DNA from: Patescibacteria group bacterium
Lineage (GTDB): Bacteria; Patescibacteriota; Gracilibacteria; BD1-5; UBA2023
NCBI GenBank assembly: GCA_030836665.1
Contig: JAUPLX010000040.1
Span: 1 to 17,575, forward strand
Direction: 5' to 3'
DNA: 17,575 nt
Part shown: positions 7,492-15,027 of the stretch, piece by piece
How the letters are laid out: the number at the start of each line of letters is the position of its first letter
Numbering within the stretch: the stretch's first letter is position 1
Position numbers and translations under genes: made by a program
Notes under the pieces: model-generated
Databases searched by the model: none
What the model was told of the DNA's origin: nothing
The model's input: the letters and a program-made list of their open reading frames with translations, nothing else

Positions 7492-7518
7492 GATATTCCC
7501 GCGTTTTTCCGATACAAT
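7490..7518 (+). promoter_or_regulatory. Promoter of the 7546 gene, with inverted repeat over the -10 box
   Basis: TTGATA (7490-7495) and TACAAT (7513-7518) with a 17-nt spacer. The perfect inverted repeat TTCCGAT-ACA-ATCGGAA (7507-7523) covers the -10 box. A 17-mer differing at one base occurs at the hrcA -10 box on the other strand (6956-6972). Confidence 0.6.
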
Positions 7519-7545
7519 CGGAAGGTTACCGCATCAGTACCGACC

Positions 7546-8451
7546 ATGTACACCCCAGCAGGATTGTCCGCCTCCCCCGCCACGAACGAAGCCGGAACGC
7601 CCATTTCGAAAGAATGCTCCCTCGCCTCCCAAGAGGCCATGCTCGCCGATATCGTCCGCATCGCGGAAGAAGGGGAAATCGATATCAATACCCTGGCGTC
7701 GATGGTGCAATACCTCGTCCGATCGGCTATGGAAACGAGAAATTGGAACGCTTTGGACCGCCTTGCGGCCGGAAAATTCGAGTATCTCGATTCCCTCAGC
7801 GTCCCCATGGTGGCAAGAACCGCGAGCGTCACTCCCATTTCCAAGGTCGTATCCCACCGAAAGGTCGGACGGGTTCCGGATTGGGTTGCCGGATACGTGA
7901 AGACGACCCTTGCCCAGACGAAAGTCTGCGGACCTTACGTGCTCGACCATCCGGATTTCATAGGCGACGAGAGGTTCAGCGTCATGTTCGAAGGCCTCCG
8001 TACCCGCGACAAATCCAAACCCGTCACCCTGAAGCGTGCCGTATCCGTAACGCTCCTCTCGGAAGCGACTTCGCTTTTCGAACGCGACGTGAAGAGGTAT
8101 ATGCCCGAGGTGACGAAAAACGCGGCGTTCTTCCTGCTTTTGGCTGCGTACGAAACCCTCCATGCCCACTCGTTCCAGCCGTCGTTCTTCCATAAGGACG
8201 CGGACGAATCGACGACCTACCTCGACCTCGTACAGGCATTGCTCGAACGCTTCCCGGAAGACCGGTTCCCCGAGGTGTACGAATACCTCTCCGAATTCCA
8301 GTTTCATGGCGCCGAAGGAAATTACCTCGCCATGCTGATGAGCCGCATCGAGTATGAAGGAGACATGGAGCGTATGGCGTTCCGAGGAAAAACCCGGGAA
8401 CGGGTCATAAAAACCCTCATGGGAAAAACGAAAGAAAAAGCCGCCAAATAG
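7546..8451 (+). CDS. Hypothetical protein, 301 aa
   Basis: No family is recognised. The protein is soluble and mostly helical. The first 40 residues are Ala/Ser/Thr/Pro-rich and look disordered; the middle (about 70-160) holds short conserved-looking blocks such as SKVVSHRKVGRVPDWVAGYV; the C-terminal half (about 185-275) is a helical, Phe/Leu-rich region (FFLLLAAYETLHAHSFQ, YLDLVQALLERFPEDRFPEV); the tail is basic (KTKEKAAK). No signal peptide or membrane helix is evident. It has its own promoter directly after the preceding terminator, a leader of about 21 nt and only a weak GGAAGG element. It ends in TAG. The HEAT-like feel of the C-terminal helices is an impression only. Confidence 0.8.
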   Translation: MYTPAGLSASPATNEAGTPISKECSLASQEAMLADIVRIAEEGEIDINTLASMVQYLVRSAMETRNWNALDRLAAGKFEYLDSLSVPMVARTASVTPISKVVSHRKVGRVPDWVAGYVKTTLAQTKVCGPYVLDHPDFIGDERFSVMFEGLRTRDKSKPVTLKRAVSVTLLSEATSLFERDVKRYMPEVTKNAAFFLLLAAYETLHAHSFQPSFFHKDADESTTYLDLVQALLERFPEDRFPEVYEYLSEFQFHGAEGNYLAMLMSRIEYEGDMERMAFRGKTRERVIKTLMGKTKEKAAK

Positions 8452-8454
8452 GAT

Positions 8455-8482
8455 TTGACAATCATTTTTTCATAAGCAAAAT
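8455..8482 (+). promoter_or_regulatory. Promoter of the 8529 gene
   Basis: TTGACA at 8455-8460, a consensus -35 box, begins 3 nt after the stop of the 7546 gene. CAAAAT at 8477-8482 lies 16 nt further on as a weak -10 box. A GGGAGA element precedes the ATG at 8529. Confidence 0.45.
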
Positions 8483-8528
8483 CATTCCGGCAAAAATCTG
8501 CCACAACCAACCGGAAGGGAGATTTTCC

Positions 8529-8987
8529 ATGTCAAAAAGGGAAGGGAAACAAAAGGCGTTCGCATGGTTCCTGGCGAAAAACCGGGTAACCAACATCCGT
8601 ATTCCGATGTTCGATCCGCAATTCTTGCGTATCGAAACGCTGAGTGCCATGAACGACGTCAAGAGGAAGACGAGGCCAACCCACCTCCATCTCCTGGGGG
8701 AAAATGCCGAAGTCCGCGTCGTCATTCACCGGAAGGAAGGTGACGAGTTCGCTACGGCGGTATTCGCCATGGATAACGAAGCCGCGGTCATGCTCCGTGC
8801 GGCCGGCGCCAAGTTCGTCCGCCTCGAATCCTGGCCGGTCGCGGCACGTAAGGACGCGGCGACGGAACGACGGGCGGAAAAACTCGATGCCCTTCGCGAG
8901 GAAATGGGATTGTCGGTCCAATCGACCATGTTCCGTCGCGCTTTCGCCCACGTTCCTCCTCCGGCACCGGGACTGCGTTCGCGATAA
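8529..8987 (+). CDS. Hypothetical basic protein, 152 aa
   Basis: Not recognised. The N-terminus is very basic (MSKREGKQKAFAWFLAKNRV), followed by a compact middle with alternating hydrophobic residues that suggests beta strands (RPTHLHLLGENAEVRVVIH, ATAVFAMDNEAAVMLRAAGA), then an Arg/Ala/Glu-rich helix (residues 105-125) and a Pro-containing tail. There is no signal peptide or membrane segment. A GGGAGA element 8 nt before the ATG is a plausible ribosome binding site. It ends in TAA and is followed by a hairpin (9036-9066) and a strong terminator. Basic charge would fit nucleic-acid binding, but that is only a guess from composition. Confidence 0.72.
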   Translation: MSKREGKQKAFAWFLAKNRVTNIRIPMFDPQFLRIETLSAMNDVKRKTRPTHLHLLGENAEVRVVIHRKEGDEFATAVFAMDNEAAVMLRAAGAKFVRLESWPVAARKDAATERRAEKLDALREEMGLSVQSTMFRRAFAHVPPPAPGLRSR

Positions 8988-9035
8988 TCGACTACCCCGG
9001 AACCCTACGAGACCTTGCCGCAATAAGACCGCGAC

Positions 9036-9066
9036 CTTCCGCCATCGTTCGCGCGATTGGCGGAAG
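9036..9066. other. Stable hairpin in the 3' region of the 8529 gene
   Basis: CTTCCGCCATCG (9036-9047) pairs with CGAT-T-GGCGGAAG (9054-9066): 12 bp with one bulged T and loop TTCGCG. It is not followed by a T-run, so it is not a terminator by itself. It lies 9 nt before the terminator at 9075-9101. Confidence 0.6.
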
Positions 9067-9074
9067 AAGCCAAA

Positions 9075-9101
9075 AAAAATCCCCCGCTCCGGGGGATTTT
9101 T
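9075..9101. terminator. Two-way intrinsic terminator between the 8529 gene and ftsK
   Basis: AAAAATCCCCC (9075-9085), loop GCTCC, GGGGGATTTTT (9091-9101). The A/T ends give U-tracts in both directions, serving two convergent genes. Confidence 0.88.
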
Positions 9102-9127
9102 CATGTGTGGAGACTTTCTCGAGACGG

Positions 9128-11355
9128 TTATCCGATGACGTCGCGCGGTTTGGATCCGTCCGCGGGCCCGACGATGCCCATGCGTTCCATAATGTCCATC
9201 ACGCGCGCCGCTCGGGAATACCCGAGACGCATATGGCGTTGGAGCATGGACGTGGAGGCTTTCCCTTGGGACCGTACGAACTCGATGGCTTCGTCGAGGA
9301 TCTTCGGGTCTTCTTCCAATCCCCCTTCTCCGCCCCCGACCGAACCTTCGAAATTCCCCCGGTCGCCTTCGACGATGGACGGATCATAGAGGTCTTCGAG
9401 CATTTCCGGGTCAATGGTGAGCTTGATGCGGTTGACGACCGATTCGACTTCTTCGGTACTTACGAATACGCCCTGGATGCGCTCGGGAGCCGTAGAGCCG
9501 ACCGGCGAATAGAGCATGTCGCCCAAACCGAGGAGGTCTTCGGCCCCCTGACGGTCGAGAACGGTCCGGGAGTCGACGAGCGACGCGACGGTAAACGCGA
9601 TGCGGGACGGGATGTTCGCCTTAATGAGTCCCGTGATGACGTCGACGGAAGGGCGCTGGGTCGCGACGACCAAGTGGATTCCGGCGGCACGCCCCATCTG
9701 GGCGATGCGGCAGATGGCGGCTTCGATTTCCTTCTTGTTTCCGGACATCATAAAATCCGCGAGTTCGTCGATGATGACGACGATCATCGCGCATTTGTCC
9801 TTTTTTGAAGCCTTGTCGTTGAATTCGCCGATATTGCGGACGCGGGCGTTCTTGAAAACGTCGTAGCGGCGGATCATTTCGGCTACCGTCCATTTCAGCG
9901 AATTGAGCGCCTTCTCCGATTCGCTGATGACCGGCGTAAGGAGGTGCGGAATACCGTCGTACACCCCGAGTTCGACGCGCTTCGGGTCGACCATGATCAT
10001 CCGGAGATCGGAAGGCGAATTCTTATAGAGGAGCGAGAGGATGATGCCGTTCATTCCGACGGATTTTCCGGAGCCGGTCTGCCCCGCGATGAGGAGGTGC
10101 GGCATCTTCGCGAGGTCGCCGACGACGAAATCCCCGTTGATGTCCTTTCCGATGGCGTAGGCGAGTTTGGATTTGTGGGCCTGGAAATTATGGTGTTCCA
10201 ATACTTCGCGGATGCCGACCATGTCGCGTTTGTCGTTCGGGACTTCGATACCGACGAGCCCGACGCCCGGGATCGGTGCCTGGATGCGGATGGATTTGGC
10301 TTTGAGCGCGAGGGTGAGGTCCTTTTTGAGGTTTTCGATCTTCGACAGGCGTACTCGTCGGCAGGATCGAGACGGTATTGGACGACGGTCGGCCCGACCT
10401 TCTCCCCCATCATCGATACCTTGATGCCGAATTCGGAGAGGGCGCTCTCGATGGTAAGCGATTTTTCGCGGATTTCGGATTCGGAAACGACGTTCTGGTG
10501 TTTGACGTGGTTCAGGAGGGAAATCGGCGGGAATTCCCAGGTCGCGAAATCGGGCGAGGTTTTTTTCGGAGCCTCGAGTTTTTCGGGTTTTCCGCCGGAA
10601 GCCGCGCCGTCGCCTCCGAAAATTCCGGAAAGGAGGCCTTTGGGTTCCTTTTTGATAATCGGGATATGTTTGGCGGCATTGAACACGTTCGTCTGGATGG
10701 CGGCCGGCTTCCCTTCGGATTCGCGCTTCTCGCGGTCGCGCTCCTTGCGTATCTCTTTCAGCTCCTCTTCGATTTCCTTTCGTCGCGCGTCGTATTCGGC
10801 CTTCATCTTCTTTTCGACGCCCTTATTGCCGGACTTCTCATTCCCCTGGAATTCCTTTACGACCCCCTTGACCGATTCCACGGAAGGAAGTTTGGAGTGG
10901 AGATGCGAAATGACTTTTCGGTACGAAATGCGGAGGGTGAGGTAGAGCGAGAGGAAAAACAGCACGACGAGGAACATACCCGCCGGTTTGCGGCTGAAGA
11001 GGTCCTTGAAAATATCGAAGAAATCGAAATTCCCGTTCCATACCGAAGGATCCCACATTTCCGAAAGCGACGTGACGGAAACCCAGAACATGAGCAATCC
11101 GAAGAAACGGGCGAAATTCCAAGAAAGCCGGTTTACCGCGATGAGCGTTCCCATCGCGGTGATGATCGGCACGAAAAATATCCGGTAGTGTACGCCCAAA
11201 AGGGAGGTAAGCAGGTTTTCGAGCATTCCCCCCACGAGCGAAGTGCCGTCCCCGAAGGTTACGAGAGCCGCCAAAAAGAGTAAAAAACCTCCGAAGAAAA
11301 GGCTTCGAAGTTCTTGTCCGATGACGGGTCATTGATGTTTTTTCTTTCTCGCCAT
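9128..11355 (-). CDS. ftsK: FtsK/SpoIIIE DNA translocase, one UGA-Gly codon and an apparent one-base frameshift
   Basis: FtsK pumps DNA at the division septum to clear chromosome termini and activate dimer resolution. From the ATG at 11355 the N-terminus is MARKKKHQ[G]PVIGQELRS, with TGA (11329-11331) as codon 9. About four membrane helices follow, then a charged Lys/Glu linker, the beta/alpha motor entry (GPTVVQYRLDPADE), Walker A AGQTGSGKS near 10084-10061, Walker B MIVVIIDELADFMM, IHLVVATQRPSVDVITG, and a C-terminal winged-helix gamma domain (RHMRLGYSRAARVMDIMERMGIVG). The reading frame breaks near 10351-10356: one added base would give PADE-VRLSKIENL, matching the family. As sequenced, the upstream frame runs on as nonsense to 10051. 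It ends in TAA. The break is either a sequencing/assembly deletion or a real mutation. Confidence 0.88.
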
Positions 11356-11379
11356 GAGCGGTTTCCGATATCTGCCCGG

Positions 11380-11407
11380 ATTATACGCATGCGGGCTCCG
11401 GAATCAA
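11380..11407 (-). promoter_or_regulatory. ftsK promoter
   Basis: On the minus strand, TTGATT (11407-11402) and TATAAT (11385-11380) are 16 nt apart. The predicted leader to the ATG at 11355 is about 18 nt, with no Shine-Dalgarno sequence. This supports the 11355 start that includes the UGA codon, rather than 11274. Confidence 0.6.
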
Positions 11408-11424
11408 AGGAAAGCGCTTCCGGC

Positions 11425-11452
11425 TTGAAAAAAGAGGCGTTTCCGGTATAAA
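11425..11452 (+). promoter_or_regulatory. Promoter of the 11497 gene
   Basis: TTGAAA (11425-11430) and TATAAA (11447-11452) with a 16-nt spacer, divergent from the ftsK promoter. The leader is about 38 nt and lacks a clear ribosome binding site. Confidence 0.6.
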
Positions 11453-11496
11453 AACGGGCGTTCGCGGACGCGGACGAAATTCCTTACCGCCCCCTC

Positions 11497-12021
11497 ATGC
11501 TCAAATTCGTCGAATTCCTTCAGAAACGCCCCAAGGACGCGACCATCCGCTCCGTACGGGCCGGATACGCCGTCGTACTCGCTTCGCTCCTCGCCTTCGC
11601 GCACGCGGACTACGTGCTTCCTTTCGCTTCGAGCCTCGGGGAACCGAACGCTACGTATGCCGAATACGCCCTCGCGTCGCTCGTTCTCATTCCCGGATTG
11701 GTCGCCGCATTCGGATTTTGCGTAGCGAAACGCAAACACGTCCGAATGGCTCAGATTGCCGGCAGCGTTTTCCTCTTCGTATTGGCCGGATCGATTTCCC
11801 CGGTATTTCCGACGGCGAAATCCCCCTCCCCCACCGCTTCGACCGGAAGCCTGAGCGCCTCGGAACTCGCCACGGCCCAAACGGAAGACGAAACGCCCAT
11901 CAGCGTCTCCGGATGGCTCAGGCTCTTGGCATTCCTTCCGCTCATTTCCGGAATCAGCGGAAAAATGATTACGGCGAAATGCCTGAAACACGGCGAAGTC
12001 ATCAAAAAAATCCGCGTTTAG
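11497..12021 (+). CDS. Hypothetical membrane protein, 174 aa, four predicted helices
   Basis: No family is recognised. A basic N-terminus (LQKRPKDATIRSVR) precedes helices near residues 22-40, 54-76, 83-102 and 142-160. Between the last two is a Ser/Thr/Ala-rich, low-complexity stretch (about 104-130: PTAKSPSPTASTGSLSAS) likely to be a flexible extra-membrane loop. The short basic tail ends KHGEVIKKIRV. It has a good promoter and is monocistronic: the intrinsic terminator at 12005-12031 overlaps the last codons, and the TAG stop lies in the hairpin loop and first stem base. No conserved motif gives a function. Confidence 0.75.
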   Translation: MLKFVEFLQKRPKDATIRSVRAGYAVVLASLLAFAHADYVLPFASSLGEPNATYAEYALASLVLIPGLVAAFGFCVAKRKHVRMAQIAGSVFLFVLAGSISPVFPTAKSPSPTASTGSLSASELATAQTEDETPISVSGWLRLLAFLPLISGISGKMITAKCLKHGEVIKKIRV

Positions 12022-12031
12022 CGGATTTTTT
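12005..12031 (+). terminator. Intrinsic terminator overlapping a stop codon
   Basis: AAAAAATCCGC (12005-12015), loop GTTTA, GCGGATTTTTT (12021-12031). The TAG stop of the 11497 gene (12019-12021) sits in the loop and first base of the right arm, so coding and termination signals share bases. Confidence 0.85.
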
Positions 12032-12052
12032 CAGATAAGAAAGCCCATATTC

Positions 12053-12080
12053 TTGACGGATTACGGCTTATCATTATAAA
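12053..12080 (+). promoter_or_regulatory. Promoter of the LysE/CadD-like gene
   Basis: TTGACG (12053-12058) and TATAAA (12075-12080), 16-nt spacer. The leader is about 55 nt and has AGGAG at 12131-12135, 6 nt before the ATG. Confidence 0.65.
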
Positions 12081-12141
12081 CAAAAACGGCGTTTACGGAC
12101 GCTTCAAATACAAATCCGCTTACCAAACTCAGGAGCCCCTC

Positions 12142-12786
12142 ATGTCATCCAACTCCGGCAATCCCCGTTTTGGGAACGCCGAGACGGCGCTCCTACTCCT
12201 CGCGTTGTCCATAGTGGCAATAAGTCCGTTCTTCCCCATTACGGCACACGGGGTCCTCAACTGGTACATCACGGGCTTCGACGATTTGCTCATTTTCGCC
12301 GCTACCTACATGATCGCGAAACGTCGCGGCCATTCCGGTTACGCGATTTTCGGACTTCTCCTCGCCGTTTCGCTGATGATCGCTCTCGTAGCGTTCGTCG
12401 GAAAGGAACTCTCCACATTCGCCGAATACGCGAAATGGAGCGCCGTCATACCGCTCTGGTATGCGGGGCGTGAAGTATATAAAATTTGGAAAGGACACGG
12501 TGACGAAGAAGAAAAAGAAGCGTGGTGGATGAAATTCCAGATGTTCGGGCGGGCGTTCTTCGGTTTTTCCGCGAACTGCCTGGACGACATAGCCATCAAT
12601 ACTTCGATGCTTGCCGGCGCTTACGCCGGGAACGCCGGAGAATACCTCGTCGGAGTGTCCATGGGTGCCGTTTCCATGGTCGTGCTCGCCGCGGTGCTAG
12701 GGAAAAAGATTCACGATTATCCGGTACTCTACGTACTCGGATACTTGCTCGCCGCTGGCGTAATCATATTCCTCTGATTCGCCTAA
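12142..12786 (+). CDS. LysE/CadD-like membrane transporter, 214 aa (UGA-Gly near the end)
   Basis: A polytopic membrane protein with about six helices arranged as two similar halves. Each half carries an Asp-Asp pair early in a helix: ITGFDDLLIF (Asp47-Asp48) and ANCLDDIAIN (Asp148-Asp149). This two-fold repeat with paired acidic residues is characteristic of the LysE superfamily branches that include CadD cadmium exporters and related TerC/MntP-type proteins. A charged cytoplasmic loop (HGDEEEKEAWW) joins the halves. A metal or small-cation exporter is plausible, but the substrate cannot be read from sequence. The final helix runs through TGA (12775-12777) to end IIFLGFA before TAA at 12784-12786; the standard code would stop three residues early. 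It has a strong promoter and AGGAG site and is monocistronic. Confidence 0.68.
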
Positions 12787-12815
12787 ACTCCCCTCTCCCG
12801 GGGAGTTTATTTTTT
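12785..12815 (+). terminator. Intrinsic terminator after the LysE/CadD-like gene
   Basis: AAACTCCCC (12785-12793), loop TCTCCC, GGGGAGTTT (12800-12808), then a T-rich run to 12815. The stem starts inside the TAA stop at 12784-12786, which supports TAA rather than the earlier TGA as the true end. Confidence 0.8.
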
Positions 12816-12849
12816 GTGCGCATTTCCTACGAAACGGCAAGATGGAAAG

Positions 12850-12878
12850 TTGAACGGGCGGGAAAGATGGGGTATCAT
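12850..12878 (+). promoter_or_regulatory. Promoter of the 12902 gene
   Basis: TTGAAC (12850-12855) and TATCAT (12873-12878) with a 17-nt spacer. The leader is only about 17 nt and has no Shine-Dalgarno sequence. Confidence 0.5.
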
Positions 12879-12901
12879 TGTCTTAATCTCACGAAACCCC
12901 C

Positions 12902-13891
12902 ATGCCGAAAAGCAAACGATCGGAAACTCCCGAAACGCCGAATACGGCCAATTGGCCCGGAACGGCGGAAGAGCGTCTGGAAGAACTCTCCGGCATACAG
13001 TCGATTCTCGACCCCGAGACGAAGACTATGACGCTCTCGAGTATCCGGTACTTCGTATTGGGAGAAAATCCCGCGACGAGAAAAATGCTCGGGCAGGTCG
13101 ACCTCTTCCTTAAAGGCGAACTCAACCAATCCGAAAAAGGCACCGAACGCCGGTTGGCGACGATATTTTACGCCATCGTCACGAAGACCCGCCTATTCCC
13201 CGTCGAAACCCCCGAGATGCGCCGGCTTTTCCGTCTGTTCGTCGACGAAATGGATGATCAGCTCCAGATCGTCACGAAGGTTCCGACGATGACCGAATTC
13301 TTCCGCGAAGCCGGAAAAAAAGGCATGCTCAGCCAATTCCGGGAATTGGTCGACTCCATCGAATTCCGCCTGAAGATCCTCGATAACAAGGTTCGGGTGA
13401 ACCAGATGCGCGCGTTCCTGTTCCTCTGCGAATACTACGTCCACTTCCTCGAACGGGCCTATAAAGACCTCTCGATGTCCGAGCGCGTACTCGAACTCTA
13501 CGTCGTCCGGATGGACATCCGAAAGATCCACTTCTTTTTCGAACGGAAATTCTGAGCCTGGTTCGGATTTACGTTCTTCCGGAGCATTTCGGCCTACGGA
13601 ACGAGTTTCGGACGTCTCGCCACGACCTGCGCGCTTTCCATCATCCTCTTCGGAAGCATCTACTGGATGGCGGATTTCTTCGCCCCGCCGGAGCTTCGGA
13701 TGATCGCGGATCTCCACGACTACTCGAGCTATCTCTTCAATTCCCTCGTCACGATTTCCGGACTCGGGATCGACGCGAGCCCCCAAACGGCCCTCCAGCG
13801 TTTCGCCATGGGAGTGAACACCGTCTACGGAATGGTAGTGTTCGGCATGCTCTTCAACGTCATCTCGACCAAGCTCTCGATGAACAACTAA
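12902..13891 (+). CDS. Channel-like membrane protein, 329 aa, with UGA-Gly at residue 218
   Basis: Read with TGA (13553-13555) as Gly this is one protein ending MNN-TAA. Residues 1-215 are soluble, charged and helical (a possible cytoplasmic helical domain, e.g. RMDIRKIHFFFERKF just before the UGA). The C-terminus has a membrane helix (about 238-258), a re-entrant segment YLFNSLVTISGLGIDASPQT (about 277-296) and a final helix (about 299-320). That helix-pore-helix pattern resembles the Ion_trans_2 potassium-channel unit, where the pore normally reads TVGYGD; here it is SGLGID, so potassium selectivity is doubtful. With the standard code it would be split into a 217-aa soluble protein and a fragment. 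It has its own promoter and converges on htpX. Confidence 0.72.
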
Positions 13892-14045
13892 AAACCGGGC
13901 GTTCGGACGAAGTTTTTCGAGTCCTACAAAAAAACGCACCAAAATATCCGGACGAAAACCTTTTTAGGGGGAATGGTTTTCTTACTGGATATTTTGGTGC
14001 GTTTCCGAGAGTTCGGAAGACTTGCGTCCGAACGCCCGGTTTTTA
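13889..14045. repeat. 157-bp nested inverted repeat between convergent genes
   Basis: Three nested pairs of arms: a 21-bp perfect outer pair TAAAAACCGGGCGTTCGGACG (13889-13909) with its complement (14025-14045); an 18-bp perfect pair AAACGCACCAAAATATCC (13932-13949) with 13987-14004; and an inner 7-bp pair GAAAACC (13954-13960) with GGTTTTC (13975-13981), leaving a 14-nt loop. The segments between outer and middle arms are also partly complementary, so the whole forms one long imperfect hairpin. Both TAA stops, of the channel-like gene and htpX, lie at mirrored positions at its ends. The outer GC stem with A/T ends can act as a two-way terminator, but the structure is far longer than needed for that. 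Confidence 0.85.
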
Positions 14046-14957
14046 AAATACGACCTTGGATTCGAGGTTCGCGATGCGTTTTTCGAGCGGCGGATGGGAC
14101 GAGAAAAACGAGAGGAACGACGATTTGGAAGCGATCTTCATCGTCGCGAGATTTCCATCGTCGTAGGCTTCGGTACGTTCGGTAAGGCTTTGGAGGCGTT
14201 TGAGCGCGGCAATCATCTTGTCTTTGCCCATGTATTTGGAAGCCCCCTCGTCCGCGCGGTATTCGCGGTAACGCGAGAACCACATGAGAATGACCGAAGC
14301 GAGAACGGAGAATACGATTTCGAGGACGAATACGGTAGCGTAATACCCGATTCCCGAACCTTCTTCGTTCTTGAATACGGCCTTGTCGATGATGCCGCCC
14401 ACTACGCGCGCCGCGAAAATGACGAACGCGTTGATGACGCCTTGGAGGAGGGTCATGGTGACCATGTCGCCGTTGAGGATATGGGCCATCTCATGCCCGA
14501 TGACGCCCTCGATTTCGGAAGCGGACATGGAATCGAGAAGCCCCGAGGATACTGCCACGAGGGAAGAATTCTTCGTCGCCCCGGTAGCGAAAGCGTTCGG
14601 ATCGGCGGATTCGTAAACGCCGACCTCGGGAACGGAAATCCCGTTTTCTTTCGCTATGCGGGCAACCGTCGCGTACACGAGCTGTTCTTTCGAAGAATAG
14701 TCCATCAATCGGCTTTCCGAAAGGATGGTGATGCCGTAAGCGTTCTTCGCCATCCACTTGGAAAGCCAGAGGCTGACGAACGAACCGATAAACCCGTAAA
14801 CGAGGGCGAAGACGGCCAATCCGGCATACCCTCCGGCATTGGCGGAGATGCGTATTCCGAAAAACCGTTCGAGGACGAACGATACGGCAGTAAGGACGAG
14901 GATGACGGCAAGGTTCATTGCCAAAAACAGGAACATCCTCTTGGCGAAAGCGAACAT
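14043..14957 (-). CDS. htpX: HtpX, M48-family membrane metalloprotease
   Basis: HtpX is a zinc protease of the cytoplasmic membrane that degrades damaged membrane proteins, usually under heat or envelope stress. The 304-aa product has two N-terminal helices (about 7-30 and 44-66), the conserved stretch PEVGVYESADPNAFATGATK (110-129), the zinc motif HEMAH at 155-159, two more helices around 168-190 and 206-227, and SRYREYRADEGA (about 228-239) with Glu232 as the likely third zinc ligand. The C-terminus SSHPPLEKRIANL is typical. Length is normal. The ATG at 14957 has no Shine-Dalgarno sequence. It ends in TAA inside the nested inverted repeat. It is transcribed alone from the promoter at 15001-15027. 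Confidence 0.94.
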   Translation of the reverse strand: MFAFAKRMFLFLAMNLAVILVLTAVSFVLERFFGIRISANAGGYAGLAVFALVYGFIGSFVSLWLSKWMAKNAYGITILSESRLMDYSSKEQLVYATVARIAKENGISVPEVGVYESADPNAFATGATKNSSLVAVSSGLLDSMSASEIEGVIGHEMAHILNGDMVTMTLLQGVINAFVIFAARVVGGIIDKAVFKNEEGSGIGYYATVFVLEIVFSVLASVILMWFSRYREYRADEGASKYMGKDKMIAALKRLQSLTERTEAYDDGNLATMKIASKSSFLSFFSSHPPLEKRIANLESKVVF

Positions 14958-15000
14958 GGGATATGAGTGAAAGATATTGCGGAACGAAGTCCGACGAAAA

Positions 15001-15027
15001 ATTATACGCCCTTCCCCATAAAATCAA
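15001..15027 (-). promoter_or_regulatory. Probable htpX promoter interleaved with a terminator
   Basis: On the minus strand TTGATT (15027-15022) and a perfect TATAAT (15006-15001), with a short 15-nt spacer. The -35 box is in the loop of the upstream terminator hairpin and the spacer is one of its arms. Confidence 0.45.

Noticed and set aside
10320..10362. Programmed -1 frameshift in ftsK
   Set aside because: No slippery heptamer or clear downstream pseudoknot at the junction, and FtsK is not a known frameshifted gene apart from rare cases; a one-base sequence error or mutation is simpler.
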